This document shows, piece by piece, positions 1 to 7,488 of a stretch of DNA of 64,000 nucleotides (positions are counted from its first letter, which is position 1; each line of letters opens with the position of its first letter). The DNA is from Micromonospora lutea (GTDB lineage Bacteria; Actinomycetota; Actinomycetes; Mycobacteriales; Micromonosporaceae). The position numbers were made by a program, and so were the translations under genes. Below the pieces are notes generated by a model. The model was not told where the DNA came from and ran no database searches. It worked only from the letters and a program-made list of their open reading frames with translations. The stretch lies in the NCBI RefSeq assembly GCF_016863535.1, contig NZ_BOPB01000001.1, positions 62,001 to 126,000 of the forward strand. Direction: 5' to 3'.

Positions 1-105
1 CATTGCGGGACGCTACCCGCCGTGGTGAAGCTTTTCACAGCGCTTGTGTGGACTGGCCACCTTGGCCGCTCCGGTTCGGCCGACCGATACTTATCGAGCG
101 TTTAG

Positions 106-119
106 TTACCAATGAGTAA
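106..119. promoter_or_regulatory. Possible operator palindrome before acyl-CoA dehydrogenase gene
   Basis: TTACCAATGAGTAA reads as an imperfect inverted repeat (10 of 14 positions symmetric) in an AT-richer patch 25 nt before the start codon. The form resembles operators of TetR-type fatty-acid regulators, but that is a guess. The rest of 1-143 shows no gene. Confidence 0.2.
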
Positions 120-143
120 TGTGTCGATTCCCCGGAGGCTGAG

Positions 144-1346
144 ATGGCTCGACTCGCCCAGACGCCCGGCCTGACCGACGAGCAGCGGTCGATCCTGGAA
201 ACCGTCCGGGAGTTCGTGGACAAGGAAATCATCCCGCACGCGCAGCGCCTGGAACACGCCGACGAGTACCCGACCGACATCCTCGACGGGATGAAGGAGA
301 TGGGCCTGTTCGGCCTCACCATCGCCGAGGAACACGGCGGCCTCGGCGAGTCCCTGCTGACCTACGCGCTGGTGGTGGAGGAACTCTCCCGGGGCTGGAT
401 GTCGATCTCCGGCATCGTCAACACCCACTTCATCGTGGCGTACCTCATCTCCCAGCACGGCTCCGCCGAACAGCGGGCGCGGCTGCTGCCGAAGATGGCC
501 ACCGGCGAGGTACGCGGCGCCTTCTCGATGTCCGAACCGGAATGCGGCTCCGACGTTTCGGCGATCAAGTCGAAGGCGGTCCGCGACGGCGACCGCTTCG
601 TCATCAACGGCCAGAAGATGTGGCTGACCAACGGCGCGTACTCGTCGGTGGTGGCCACCCTGGTCCGGACCGAGACCGGCGCCGACTCGGTCTACGGCAA
701 CATGAGCACCTTCCTGCTGGAGAAGGAGCCCGGCTTCGGCGAGACCGCCCCGGGCCTGACCATCCCCGGCAAGATCGACAAGATGGGCTACAAGGGCGTC
801 GAGACCACCGAGATGGTGCTCGACGGGGTCACCGTCGCCGACAGCGCCGTCCTCGGCGGTGCCGACCAGGTGGGCCGGGGCTTCTACCAGATGATGGACG
901 GCATCGAGGTCGGCCGGGTCAACGTCGCCGCCCGTGCCTGCGGCATCTCCATCCGGGCCTTCGAGTTGGCCGTCGCGTACGCCCAGCAGCGCCGGACCTT
1001 CGGCCAGCCGCTCGCGAAGCACCAGGCCATCGCCTTCAAGCTGGCCGAGATGGGTACGAAGATCGAAGCCGCGCACGCCCTGATGGTCAACGCGGCCCGG
1101 CTCAAGGACGCCGGCCAGCGCAACGACGTCGAGGCGGGGATGGCGAAACTGCTCGCCTCGGAGTACTGCGCCGAGGTCGTCCAGGAGGCGTTCCGCATCC
1201 ACGGCGGCTACGGCTACTCCAAGGAGTACGAGATCGAGCGGCTGATGCGGGAGGCCCCGTTCCTGCTCATCGGGGAGGGCACCTCGGAGATCCAGAAAAC
1301 CATCATCTCCCGGGGCCTGCTCCGCGACTACAAGCTCAGACGGTGA
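144..1346 (+). CDS. Acyl-CoA dehydrogenase
   Basis: Flavoenzyme of 400 residues that would oxidise an acyl-CoA to the trans-2-enoyl-CoA in fatty-acid or branched-chain amino-acid breakdown, passing electrons to electron-transfer flavoprotein. The family signature FSMSEPECGSD is at residues 127-137, a WLTNGAY stretch begins near 160, and the EGT motif at the C-terminus places the probable catalytic Glu at 378. Length is normal for the family. ATG at 144 follows CCGGAGG, a good ribosome binding site. The gene stands alone and ends three bases before a palindromic repeat. Chain length and substrate cannot be read from the sequence; isovaleryl- or short/medium-chain substrates are all possible. 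Confidence 0.95.
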   Translation: MARLAQTPGLTDEQRSILETVREFVDKEIIPHAQRLEHADEYPTDILDGMKEMGLFGLTIAEEHGGLGESLLTYALVVEELSRGWMSISGIVNTHFIVAYLISQHGSAEQRARLLPKMATGEVRGAFSMSEPECGSDVSAIKSKAVRDGDRFVINGQKMWLTNGAYSSVVATLVRTETGADSVYGNMSTFLLEKEPGFGETAPGLTIPGKIDKMGYKGVETTEMVLDGVTVADSAVLGGADQVGRGFYQMMDGIEVGRVNVAARACGISIRAFELAVAYAQQRRTFGQPLAKHQAIAFKLAEMGTKIEAAHALMVNAARLKDAGQRNDVEAGMAKLLASEYCAEVVQEAFRIHGGYGYSKEYEIERLMREAPFLLIGEGTSEIQKTIISRGLLRDYKLRR

Positions 1347-1348
1347 AA

Positions 1349-1399
1349 GGAAGGGCACCCTGTTAACGCCTCAGGTATAGCAAGGGCCCCTTCCTAACG
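1349..1399 (+). repeat. Palindromic intergenic repeat, copy 1
   Basis: A 51-nt element with GGAAGGG at one end and CCCTTCC near the other, starting three bases after the acyl-CoA dehydrogenase stop. It matches the reverse complement of 43030-43080 at 44 of 51 positions with no gaps. The ends can pair, so it may also end transcription. I remember similar elements as common in Micromonospora genomes, which I could not check. Confidence 0.75.
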
Positions 1400-1435
1400 C
1401 TGAGGGCCGGTGCCGGCGGCCTGCGCTGCCGGTGC

Positions 1436-1843
1436 TCAGCTCCGGCGGGTCAGGCCGGCGGCGGCGCGCTCCACGACCAGGCAGCGGTCCTCCACGTAGT
1501 CGATGCCGGCCTCCTCGGCGATCCGCCTTGCCTCCGGCGAGACGATGCCGAGCTGCAGCCACACCGCCGGGGCACCGATCGCCACCGCCTGCCGAACCAC
1601 CTCCACGGCATCGTCGGCCGGCCGGAACACGTCGACCAGGTCGACCGGGTGCGGGATGTCGGCCAGGGACCGGTACACCGGCTCGCCGAAGAGCTCGTCG
1701 GCGACCGGGTTGACCGGGATGATGCGCCAGCCGTGCCGCTGCATCTCCAGCGGCACCCGGTGAGCGGCCTTGAACGGATCGCGGGACGCGCCCACGACGG
1801 CGATCACGCCGGCGTCGGCGAGGATCTGCTTGGCGGTACGCAT
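1436..1843 (-). CDS. CoA-binding domain protein (YccU-like)
   Basis: A 135-residue single-domain protein with a Rossmann-type CoA-binding fold like the N-terminal domain of succinyl-CoA synthetase alpha chains. Visible are the early glycine-containing loop VVGASRDPFK (about residues 15-24), the IIPVNP strand end, and VDLVDVFRP. No acyl-CoA ligase domain follows, so it is a stand-alone binding protein; these are widespread and of unknown role. The ATG at 1843 has a TACAGT box six bases upstream and no Shine-Dalgarno sequence, which fits a leaderless mRNA. It faces the acyl-CoA dehydrogenase gene convergently across the repeat at 1349-1399. Confidence 0.85.
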   Translation of the reverse strand: MRTAKQILADAGVIAVVGASRDPFKAAHRVPLEMQRHGWRIIPVNPVADELFGEPVYRSLADIPHPVDLVDVFRPADDAVEVVRQAVAIGAPAVWLQLGIVSPEARRIAEEAGIDYVEDRCLVVERAAAGLTRRS

Positions 1844-1849
1844 CCGACG

Positions 1850-1855
1850 ACTGTA
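1850..1855 (-). promoter_or_regulatory. TANNNT -10 box of CoA-binding gene
   Basis: TACAGT on the minus strand, 6 nt before the ATG at 1843. Transcription would start at or next to the start codon, giving a leaderless mRNA. Confidence 0.45.
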
Positions 1856-1929
1856 ACCGTGTCGCCCCTGATCGGCTGTTCGGCAGACCTGCCGGCGGCT
1901 GCGGCACGCTCAGCCTCGCTTGAACCCGT

Positions 1930-3990
1930 TCAGAGCAGACTCAGCTGCTCCGACGCTGGTGCGGGCTGCGGCGCGTCACGGTGCTCGCCGGCCCCGGAAC
2001 GGATCAGTCCATGACGGCGGGCGGCGATGCGGACCCGCGCGGTCAGCTCCCGCTGGTAGGACTGCGGTGCGTACGCGCCGGCCCGGAACAGCTCCCGGTA
2101 GCCTGGAACCAGCCGGGGATGCTCCCGCCCGAGCCACTGCGCGTACCACTCGCGGGCGCCGGGGCGCAGGTGCAGCGCGAGCGGCGTCACGCTGGCGGCA
2201 CCCGCGGCGGCGATCGCCGCCACGGTGGCGTCGATGGACTCGTCGGAGTCGGAGAGGCCGGGCAGGATCGGCGCCATCAGTACGCCCACCTCGAAACCGG
2301 CGTCGGCGAACCGGCGTACCGCGTCGAGCCGCCGGCGCGGGCTCGGCGTGCCCGGCTCGACCGAGCGCCACAGCCCCTCGTCGACGAAGCCGACCGAGAA
2401 GGAGACGCTCACCCGGGTTACCTCGGCCGCCTGCCGCAGCAGCGGCAGGTCACGCTGGATCAGCGTGCCCTTGGTCAGGATCGAGAACGGGTTGGCGAAG
2501 TCGCGCAGCGCCTCGATGATCGGCGGCATGAGCCGGTAACGTCCTTCGGCCCGCTGATAGCAGTCGACGTTGGTGCCCATCGCCACGTGCGCGCCGCGCC
2601 AGCGCGGCGCGGCCAACTCACGACGCAGCAACTCACCCGCGTTGACCTTGACGATCACCCGGCTGTCGAAGTCCGCCCCCGCGTCGAAGTCGAGGTAGGT
2701 GTGGGTGTTGCGGGCGAAGCAGTTGTGGCTCACCACCCCGTCGGCGACGAAGTCGCCGGTGCCCGTAGTGATGTCCCACAGGGGAAGGTCCAGTCCAAGA
2801 GATTCGATCGCGGTGACCCGGAGCCTCGCCTGACACTTCACCGCAGCTCCCTCGATCGACCGTTTGCGGCTGACGGCGGGGTCGGTCAGGTGGAAGAACC
2901 GCAGACGTTCAGCGAGGCCACCCGTCACCCGCACGGTGCGGACACGGTTGGCCAGCCCACGGTCCTCGAGGACGGCGGACAGGCCGAGGTGGCGCAACGC
3001 GTCAGCTGTCCAGGTCAGGATGGCGTCGTTGGCATTCGAGATCCGCAGGATCCCCCTGCTGCAACTTCCTTCGGCGTCGAAGATGCCGGCGAGGAAACCT
3101 CGGTACCAGTCGTCGTCGGGCTGACCGGGCCATGTGATGAGCTTTCGGATGGCGTCGACATCCGCTGCCTTGGAACAGCGGATCGCTTCCATCGCTCTGC
3201 GATGTGAACTCGCAGGTGTAAAGGAGAACCGGGTGGTCTCCACGCCGAACGTGCACAGATAACGCCGGGTGCGGTGCAGCGCCTCCTCATCGGCCAATGC
3301 GAGGCGAAACCTGTGCACGACGCCGTACGGGTAAACGTAGGTGCCCAGGTTGCCATCGCCGCGGATCATGCCGCAGAGGTAGCCCCGTCGGTAGGCATCG
3401 TTCTCCTTCGGCCCGGCCGCGAATCGCCCGGTGCCGATCAGACGATTGTTCGTGGTCAGGTAGGGACGCTGACCGCCGCCGCTCATGGCGCCCATGACGT
3501 GCTTCCAGCCCCGTTCGGTCAGGAAGCGGTGGTCGCCGCTCGCGACGAGTGTCGTTCCGTCCTCAAGCGTGAGCCGGTAGGCCGGCTTCATCGTTGACCA
3601 CTTGGCCAGAACGGTGGTCACCACGTAGCGGCGGTAGGCACCTCGCCGTTCGGTCCCGTAAATGCGGTCGCCCACCTCCAGATCGCGTATTGCACTGACG
3701 CCTCCATCGGCCATCAAGATCGGAGTGTCGCCCGACAGGCAGTAGACGCAGGCATGGCTGCACCCGCGGTACGGGTTGACGGTCCATTCGAACGGGACCC
3801 GGGAGGTGCCCGGGACCTTGTTCAGGATCGACTTGGCGTGCACCTCGTAGAAGGTCATGCCGGCGAAGTCGGGGGTGTCGAAGGTGCGGACGACCGCATC
3901 GGGCAGCGCCAGCGGCAGGGGTGGTGTCGCTGGCGCTGCCCGACCGGGAACTCCCTCGACCGGGGGAGCGGTGAGGTTTTCCCAGCGCAT
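1930..3990 (-). CDS. Rv2578c-family radical SAM protein (SplB-like) interrupted by an intein
   Basis: A 686-residue precursor. Without the intein the host protein is 346 residues and belongs to the Rv2578c group of radical SAM proteins, related to SplB-type DNA photolesion lyases. The start MRWENLTAPP at 3990 is the family start; upstream codons in frame look non-coding. The cluster motif is split: C77-x3-C81-x2-C84, where the third cysteine is the first residue of the intein and is restored after splicing by C424, giving GCSHACVYCFARNTH. After the intein come typical rSAM strands (VAMGTNVDCYQ, FSILTKGT, VSVSFS). A LexA box lies 10 bases upstream, so SOS induction is likely. By family and regulation I infer a DNA-damage role; the reaction is unknown. 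Confidence 0.93.
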   Translation of the reverse strand: MRWENLTAPPVEGVPGRAAPATPPLPLALPDAVVRTFDTPDFAGMTFYEVHAKSILNKVPGTSRVPFEWTVNPYRGCSHACVYCLSGDTPILMADGGVSAIRDLEVGDRIYGTERRGAYRRYVVTTVLAKWSTMKPAYRLTLEDGTTLVASGDHRFLTERGWKHVMGAMSGGGQRPYLTTNNRLIGTGRFAAGPKENDAYRRGYLCGMIRGDGNLGTYVYPYGVVHRFRLALADEEALHRTRRYLCTFGVETTRFSFTPASSHRRAMEAIRCSKAADVDAIRKLITWPGQPDDDWYRGFLAGIFDAEGSCSRGILRISNANDAILTWTADALRHLGLSAVLEDRGLANRVRTVRVTGGLAERLRFFHLTDPAVSRKRSIEGAAVKCQARLRVTAIESLGLDLPLWDITTGTGDFVADGVVSHNCFARNTHTYLDFDAGADFDSRVIVKVNAGELLRRELAAPRWRGAHVAMGTNVDCYQRAEGRYRLMPPIIEALRDFANPFSILTKGTLIQRDLPLLRQAAEVTRVSVSFSVGFVDEGLWRSVEPGTPSPRRRLDAVRRFADAGFEVGVLMAPILPGLSDSDESIDATVAAIAAAGAASVTPLALHLRPGAREWYAQWLGREHPRLVPGYRELFRAGAYAPQSYQRELTARVRIAARRHGLIRSGAGEHRDAPQPAPASEQLSLL
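2722..3741 (-). mobile_element. Intein with LAGLIDADG homing endonuclease (340 aa)
   Basis: Protein intron of exactly 340 residues. Block A begins with Cys1 (CLSGDTPILMADGG); block B holds SGDHRFLT with His71; two LAGLIDADG motifs, YLCGMIRGDG at 121-130 and FLAGIFDAEG at 216-225, have acidic residues D129 and E224 at the expected catalytic places; block F reads PLWDITTGTGDFVADG; the C-terminus is VVSHN followed by Cys+1 of the host. All residues needed for standard class 1 splicing are present, so both splicing and homing look intact. The insertion point is the conserved CVY/C junction of the iron-sulfur motif, where an empty allele would be the target. Confidence 0.95.
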
Positions 3991-3999
3991 GACCAGTAT

Positions 4000-4015
4000 T
4001 CGAACACACGTTCTA
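4000..4015. promoter_or_regulatory. LexA-binding SOS box
   Basis: TCGAACACACGTTCTA fits the actinobacterial SOS box TCGAAC-N4-GTTCGA at 10 of 12 defined positions, missing only the last GA pair. It lies 10 nt from the radical SAM ATG (3990, minus strand) and 66 nt from the DUF393 start (4082, plus strand), so it could repress either, more likely the radical SAM gene. As I recall, M. tuberculosis Rv2578c is also in the LexA regulon. Confidence 0.8.
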
Positions 4016-4081
4016 CTTGCGGGCAAGTGACTCGCCGGACACCCCGGTGTGGACCGGCCGGCGTGGGGGGAGGATGAAGGC

Positions 4082-4480
4082 ATGTCGACCTTCGTCTACG
4101 ACGGGGACTGCGCCTTCTGCACCCGCTGCGCGGAGTTCATCGAGCGCCGCATCCCGACCGACGCCCGCGTGGTGCCCTGGCAGTTCGCCGACCTCGACCA
4201 GCTCGGCCTGACCGAGGCGCAGTGCGAGGAAGCGGTGCAGTGGGTCGGCTCCGACGGCAGCCGGGCCTCGGGTCCGGACGCCATCGCCGCACTGCTGGCC
4301 AGCAGCGGCCCGGTGTGGCGGATCGCCGGCGTCGGGCTACGGATCCCGCCGGTACGCGCCGTCGCCTGGCCCGCGTACCGCTGGGTGGCCCGCAACCGGC
4401 ACCGGATGCCCGGCGGTACGGCCGCCTGCTCGCTGCCCCAGGAGACCCGGGACCGCCTCTACGGCCCCTCCGGCGGCTGA
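4082..4480 (+). CDS. DUF393 (DCC family) thiol-disulfide oxidoreductase-like protein
   Basis: A 132-residue DUF393 protein. The family hallmark YDGDCAFC sits at residues 6-13 with a CxxC pair C10/C13 and a further C16, in a thioredoxin-like fold predicted to do thiol-disulfide chemistry. Substrates are not known for the family. ATG at 4082 has GGGGGAGG about eight bases upstream; an in-frame start 33 bases earlier lacks such a site. It is divergent from the intein-bearing radical SAM gene and shares its SOS-box-containing intergenic region. DUF393 domains are often found near or fused to HTTM membrane proteins, and an HTTM gene is the next one downstream on the other strand, which suggests a shared process. 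Confidence 0.88.
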   Translation: MSTFVYDGDCAFCTRCAEFIERRIPTDARVVPWQFADLDQLGLTEAQCEEAVQWVGSDGSRASGPDAIAALLASSGPVWRIAGVGLRIPPVRAVAWPAYRWVARNRHRMPGGTAACSLPQETRDRLYGPSGG

Positions 4481-4505
4481 CGACCCCGCCGATCACGCCG
4501 GCAGG

Positions 4506-5423
4506 TCAGGTCGCTGCCGGACCGGGCACCGGCTCGGCTCCCGGTGGCCCGGCTTCCACCGGCGACACCGGGCCGAGGTCGCCCCGGGCCGGCACGGACC
4601 TGCGAGCCAGCAGGTGTCGCAGCGCCACCACCGGACGGACCTTTTCCAGCGGCAGGAAGCTGGTCATGGCGACCAGGTGTGGTGCGAAGGAGATGGTGAT
4701 GGTCGCGATCGTCACCAGGTGGAACGAGTAGAAGAAGCCGACCGTGGCGAGCCGCCAGCGTTCGGGCAGCACGAAGACCAGGGGACTGAGCAACTCGAAG
4801 GCGAGGATGCCGAACTGGGCGACGAGCAGCAGGTGGGGCACCTGCGCGATCAGGTCGGCCAGGTCGGTGCCGCGTCGGATGATCGCTTTGGCGAGCACCG
4901 AGCCGGTCGCCCAGTCCAGGCCGCCGAAGCGGAACTTAGCCCAGGCCGCCAGGAAGTAGGTGCAGATCACCGAGATCTGGGTGACCCGCAGCGCCCAGCC
5001 GCCGGCCTCCGTCCGGGTCTGGTCACCGTGCCGGGCTCGGCCCGCGGTGGGCAGCACGGCCAGCGCGACGAGCAGGGCGAACCGGTCGTGGTCGACCTTG
5101 CCGTAGCTCATCGCGATGATCATCCACTGCAGGTAGAGCGCGAAGACCGTCCAGCCGAGCAGCCGGTGGGCCCGTCCGCTCGCGGCGAGCAGGGCCAACA
5201 GCAGCAGGGCCCAGAAGATCACGCTCACCAGCGTCGCGGTGGGGGTGGGCAGCGGCAGTACGCGCCCGATGAAGAGCGGTTGGTAGAGGTTGCCGGGCAC
5301 GTCGACGCGGTCGCGCACCCAGGGGGTGAAGATGACCAGGTCGGCGGCGACGAAGAGGTAGACCAGCGTCCGGAACGCGGCGATCCGAGCCCGTGGCACC
5401 GCCTCGGTGAGCCAGCGGCTCAT
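4506..5423 (-). CDS. HTTM-domain integral membrane protein
   Basis: A 305-residue polytopic protein of the HTTM (horizontally transferred transmembrane) family, related to the membrane part of vitamin K-dependent gamma-carboxylase. Hydrophobic segments are clear at about residues 15-33, 55-75, 85-105, 118-135, 155-175 and 205-250, with the family pattern of a Pro-rich loop after the first helix (FTPWVRD). The lumenal carboxylase domain of the animal enzyme is absent. Its ATG overlaps the stop of the upstream gene in ATGA, so the two are translationally coupled. The DUF393 gene on the other strand ends only 25 bases away. Substrate and reaction are unknown. Confidence 0.8.
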   Translation of the reverse strand: MSRWLTEAVPRARIAAFRTLVYLFVAADLVIFTPWVRDRVDVPGNLYQPLFIGRVLPLPTPTATLVSVIFWALLLLALLAASGRAHRLLGWTVFALYLQWMIIAMSYGKVDHDRFALLVALAVLPTAGRARHGDQTRTEAGGWALRVTQISVICTYFLAAWAKFRFGGLDWATGSVLAKAIIRRGTDLADLIAQVPHLLLVAQFGILAFELLSPLVFVLPERWRLATVGFFYSFHLVTIATITISFAPHLVAMTSFLPLEKVRPVVALRHLLARRSVPARGDLGPVSPVEAGPPGAEPVPGPAAT

Positions 5424-5881
5424 CGGGTGACCTGCCAACGGACGACGGTCTCGTCGACCCATCCACCGGTGGGCCGACGGTCGGTGATGTCGTGCCACCG
5501 GATCACGATCCGGACCTCGGTCAGCTCCGGTGCGTCGGGCTGACGTCGGCCGTACGCCTCGGCGATCTCGCTCAACCGGCTGGGGTCGGCGACGTACCGG
5601 CTCTGCTGGCCTTCGATCTCGGCCCGGCGGATGCCGGTTGCTCCCTCACCAAGGTCGACAAGGTTGCCACTGCGGTCGACCCCTTCCACCCGGGTGTCCG
5701 GAGCGTCCGCGTCGGCGGGATCGGAGGTGGAGTACATCCGGAAGGGACCGAACGGGAAGTGATCGTCCGCGCCCCAGACCGTGCCGGACAGCAGGACGGC
5801 GAGGCCGACTGCCGTCACCACCACCCGGGCCCTGCGGCCGCGACTCGTCAACACATCCATCGCGTGCCGAAGATACGGCAC
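5420..5881 (-). CDS. Hypothetical membrane-anchored protein coupled to HTTM protein
   Basis: A 153-residue protein from GTG at 5881, or 146 from ATG at 5860; neither has a strong ribosome site. Near the N-terminus one hydrophobic segment (VVVTAVGLAVLLSGTVWG) follows an Arg-rich stretch, giving a signal anchor with the rest outside. The exposed part has FPFGPFRMYS and ends in a beta-rich region with WHDITDRRPTGGW. I do not recognise a named family. The four-base overlap with the HTTM gene and a shared location next to DUF393 suggest that it is a subunit or accessory of the HTTM protein, like small partners seen beside other HTTM genes. Confidence 0.7.
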   Translation of the reverse strand: MPYLRHAMDVLTSRGRRARVVVTAVGLAVLLSGTVWGADDHFPFGPFRMYSTSDPADADAPDTRVEGVDRSGNLVDLGEGATGIRRAEIEGQQSRYVADPSRLSEIAEAYGRRQPDAPELTEVRIVIRWHDITDRRPTGGWVDETVVRWQVTR

Positions 5882-5961
5882 CGTCGCTCGTCGGCGTGGT
5901 CCGACCGGCGGGCCGTGTCCCAGCTGTGACGAGTCCGGTCGTCGCGGTGGCAGCGCAGACC

Positions 5962-5996
5962 ACGATGGCCGGGCCCGAACCGGGCCCGGCCATCGT
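5962..5996 (-). terminator. Hairpin terminator after thioredoxin gene
   Basis: Perfect 16-bp inverted repeat, ACGATGGCCGGGCCCG and its complement, with a 3-nt loop, 15 bases after the trxA stop on the minus strand. There is no U tract, as is usual for actinomycete terminators. Confidence 0.75.
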
Positions 5997-6010
5997 GTCG
6001 GTCAGTGTGG

Positions 6011-6373
6011 TCAGTGCTTGTGCTCGGCGAGCTTCTTGCGTACGTCTTCCATGTCGAGCGCCTGAACCTGCTCGATGAGGTTCTCCAGGGCCGACTCGGG
6101 CAACGCGCCGGGCTGGGCGAAGACGATCACGCCATCGCGGATAGCCATGATCGTCGGGATGGACCGGATGTCGAACTTGGCAGCGAGTTCCTGCTGCGCC
6201 TCCGTGTCCACCTTGCCAAAGGTGATGTCCGCGTGCTTCTCGGACGATCGCTCGTAGACCGGAGCGAACCGCTTACAGGGACCGCACCAGTCAGCCCAGA
6301 AGTCGACCAGCACGATGCCGTTGGCCTCGGTCACCTGGTCGAAGTTGGCCGTGGTCAGCTCGACGGTTGCCAT
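6011..6373 (-). CDS. trxA: Thioredoxin
   Basis: A 120-residue classical thioredoxin that reduces disulfides in cytoplasmic proteins. The active site WCGPC is at 29-33 in the context VDFWADWCGPCKRF, and the cis-proline loop (RSIPTIM) is near residue 75. The C-terminus has a charged helix extension of about 12 residues (MEDVRKKLAEHKH). Start ATG 6373 follows GGAGAG at good spacing; an in-frame start 18 bases upstream is less likely. No thioredoxin reductase gene is next to it, so this is a secondary or stand-alone thioredoxin. A perfect hairpin follows the stop. Confidence 0.95.
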   Translation of the reverse strand: MATVELTTANFDQVTEANGIVLVDFWADWCGPCKRFAPVYERSSEKHADITFGKVDTEAQQELAAKFDIRSIPTIMAIRDGVIVFAQPGALPESALENLIEQVQALDMEDVRKKLAEHKH

Positions 6374-6972
6374 GTGAGTCTCTCCGATCACGCGGAACAG
6401 CTACGTCTGATGTAACCCGGGAGCACCCCTTCGCATTCCCGCCGTGGTGCCACCGTAACCCTGGTCGCAGCTCGGGTGGGGCCTTCGCCCGCATCGATCG
6501 TCATCGGTCTCCAGGGGCACCCGCAGATCGCACTTGCATGTCGCATTTGCTTAACTGCCCGTAATGGGAGCGTTTCCAATGAGATCAACGCCCTGACCCG
6601 GCGCAACGCAGCAAATTTGGTGCTGACTAGCACTGATTCGACCTGCAGAGATCGCTTAGGGGCCGATGATCAGTTACTCAGAGTGATGTAACAAAAAGAT
6701 AAATGTGACCTCGGTCTCTGTGCGACCGGACGGTCGTACGGCAGAATCTTGAGGCATCAGAGCGTGGGCGGCGGGTGCCGGGGAGGGCCCCGCCGCTCAT
6801 TGCGTCCGGCCTCGGTCGACCCCGCCGATCGCCCGCTCGAACGCCGATCATCCGGCCTTCAGGTGCCGGTCCGGTGCGACATTCCGGCGTCTGCCGCGCC
6901 CCTCGGTTCTCCTTAACCCTCGATAAGGCATGCTGTGCCGAACTCCGTCGCCGCCCGTCGAAGGGGACCAGG
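6374..6972. other. 599-nt intergenic region, divergent promoters
   Basis: Divergent spacer between trxA (minus) and the MaoC gene (plus). The part at about 6550-6750 is clearly lower in GC than its surroundings. GATGTAAC occurs twice (near 6405 and 6683), and an inverted GTTAC/GTAAC pair lies near 6675-6694. A LacI-type operator-like site is at 6565-6578. Short frames on both strands lack coding bias. I see no gene; a small RNA cannot be excluded. Confidence 0.5.
6565..6578. promoter_or_regulatory. LacI-family operator-like palindrome
   Basis: TGGGAGCGTTTCCA matches 12 of 14 positions of TGGGAGCGCTCCCA, the CebR-type operator of actinomycete polysaccharide genes. No sugar-use gene adjoins it, so its function is doubtful. 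Confidence 0.3.
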
Positions 6973-7488
6973 ATGCAGTTTGGCCGCTACTACGAGGAGT
7001 TCGAGGTCGGCGCGGTCTACCGGCACTGGCCGGGCAAGACCGTCACCGAGTACGACGACCACCTGTTCTGCCTGCTCACCATGAACCACCATCCGTTGCA
7101 CCTGGATGCGCACTACGCCGGGACGGCAAGCCAGTTCACGCGCAACGTCGTTGTCGGCAACTACATCTACTCGCTACTGCTCGGGATGTCGGTGCCGGAC
7201 GTCAGCGGCAAGGCCATCGCGAACCTGGAGATCGAATCGCTGCGGCACGTCGCACCCACCTTCCACGGCGACACGATCTACGGCGAGACCACGGTGCTGG
7301 ACAAGCGGGAGTCCACCTCCAAGCCGGATCGGGGGGTGGTCGCCGTGGAGACCCGCGGCTACAACCAGGACGGCACGCTGGTCTGCGTCTTCCGGCGCAA
7401 GGTGATGGTCCCCAAGCGGGAGTACGCCGCGGCAGCCGTGCCGGACGGCGTCGACCCCGAGCGGCCCAGCTTTCCCGAACCCCGCTGA
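6973..7488 (+). CDS. MaoC-family (R)-enoyl-CoA hydratase-like dehydratase
   Basis: A 171-residue hotdog-fold protein of the MaoC family, which hydrates or dehydrates enoyl-CoA or hydroxyacyl-CoA thioesters. The hydratase-2 type motif is recognisable around FCLLTMNHHPLHLDAHYA (residues 33-50), where Asn, His and Asp-type residues of the active site cluster, followed by GNYIYSLLLGMSVPD. ATG at 6973 follows GGGGACCAGG. Such proteins work in branched-chain or dicarboxylic acyl-CoA breakdown; in mycobacteria a close relative lies beside an acyl-CoA dehydrogenase and a CitE-like lyase. Here the acyl-CoA dehydrogenase is 5.6 kb away, so a pathway link is only inferred. Confidence 0.88.
   Translation: MQFGRYYEEFEVGAVYRHWPGKTVTEYDDHLFCLLTMNHHPLHLDAHYAGTASQFTRNVVVGNYIYSLLLGMSVPDVSGKAIANLEIESLRHVAPTFHGDTIYGETTVLDKRESTSKPDRGVVAVETRGYNQDGTLVCVFRRKVMVPKREYAAAAVPDGVDPERPSFPEPR

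Noticed and set aside
102..1358. 418-codon open frame on the minus strand
   Set aside because: Antisense shadow of the acyl-CoA dehydrogenase; composition is His/Asp/Val-rich antisense of high-GC codons and no domain is visible.
5530..6078. Open frames on the plus strand across the HTTM partner and thioredoxin
   Set aside because: They run opposite to well-supported genes and are Arg/Pro-rich frame artefacts.
6388..6633. 81-codon minus-strand frame in the trxA-maoC spacer
   Set aside because: No ribosome site, weak third-position GC and no recognisable motif.
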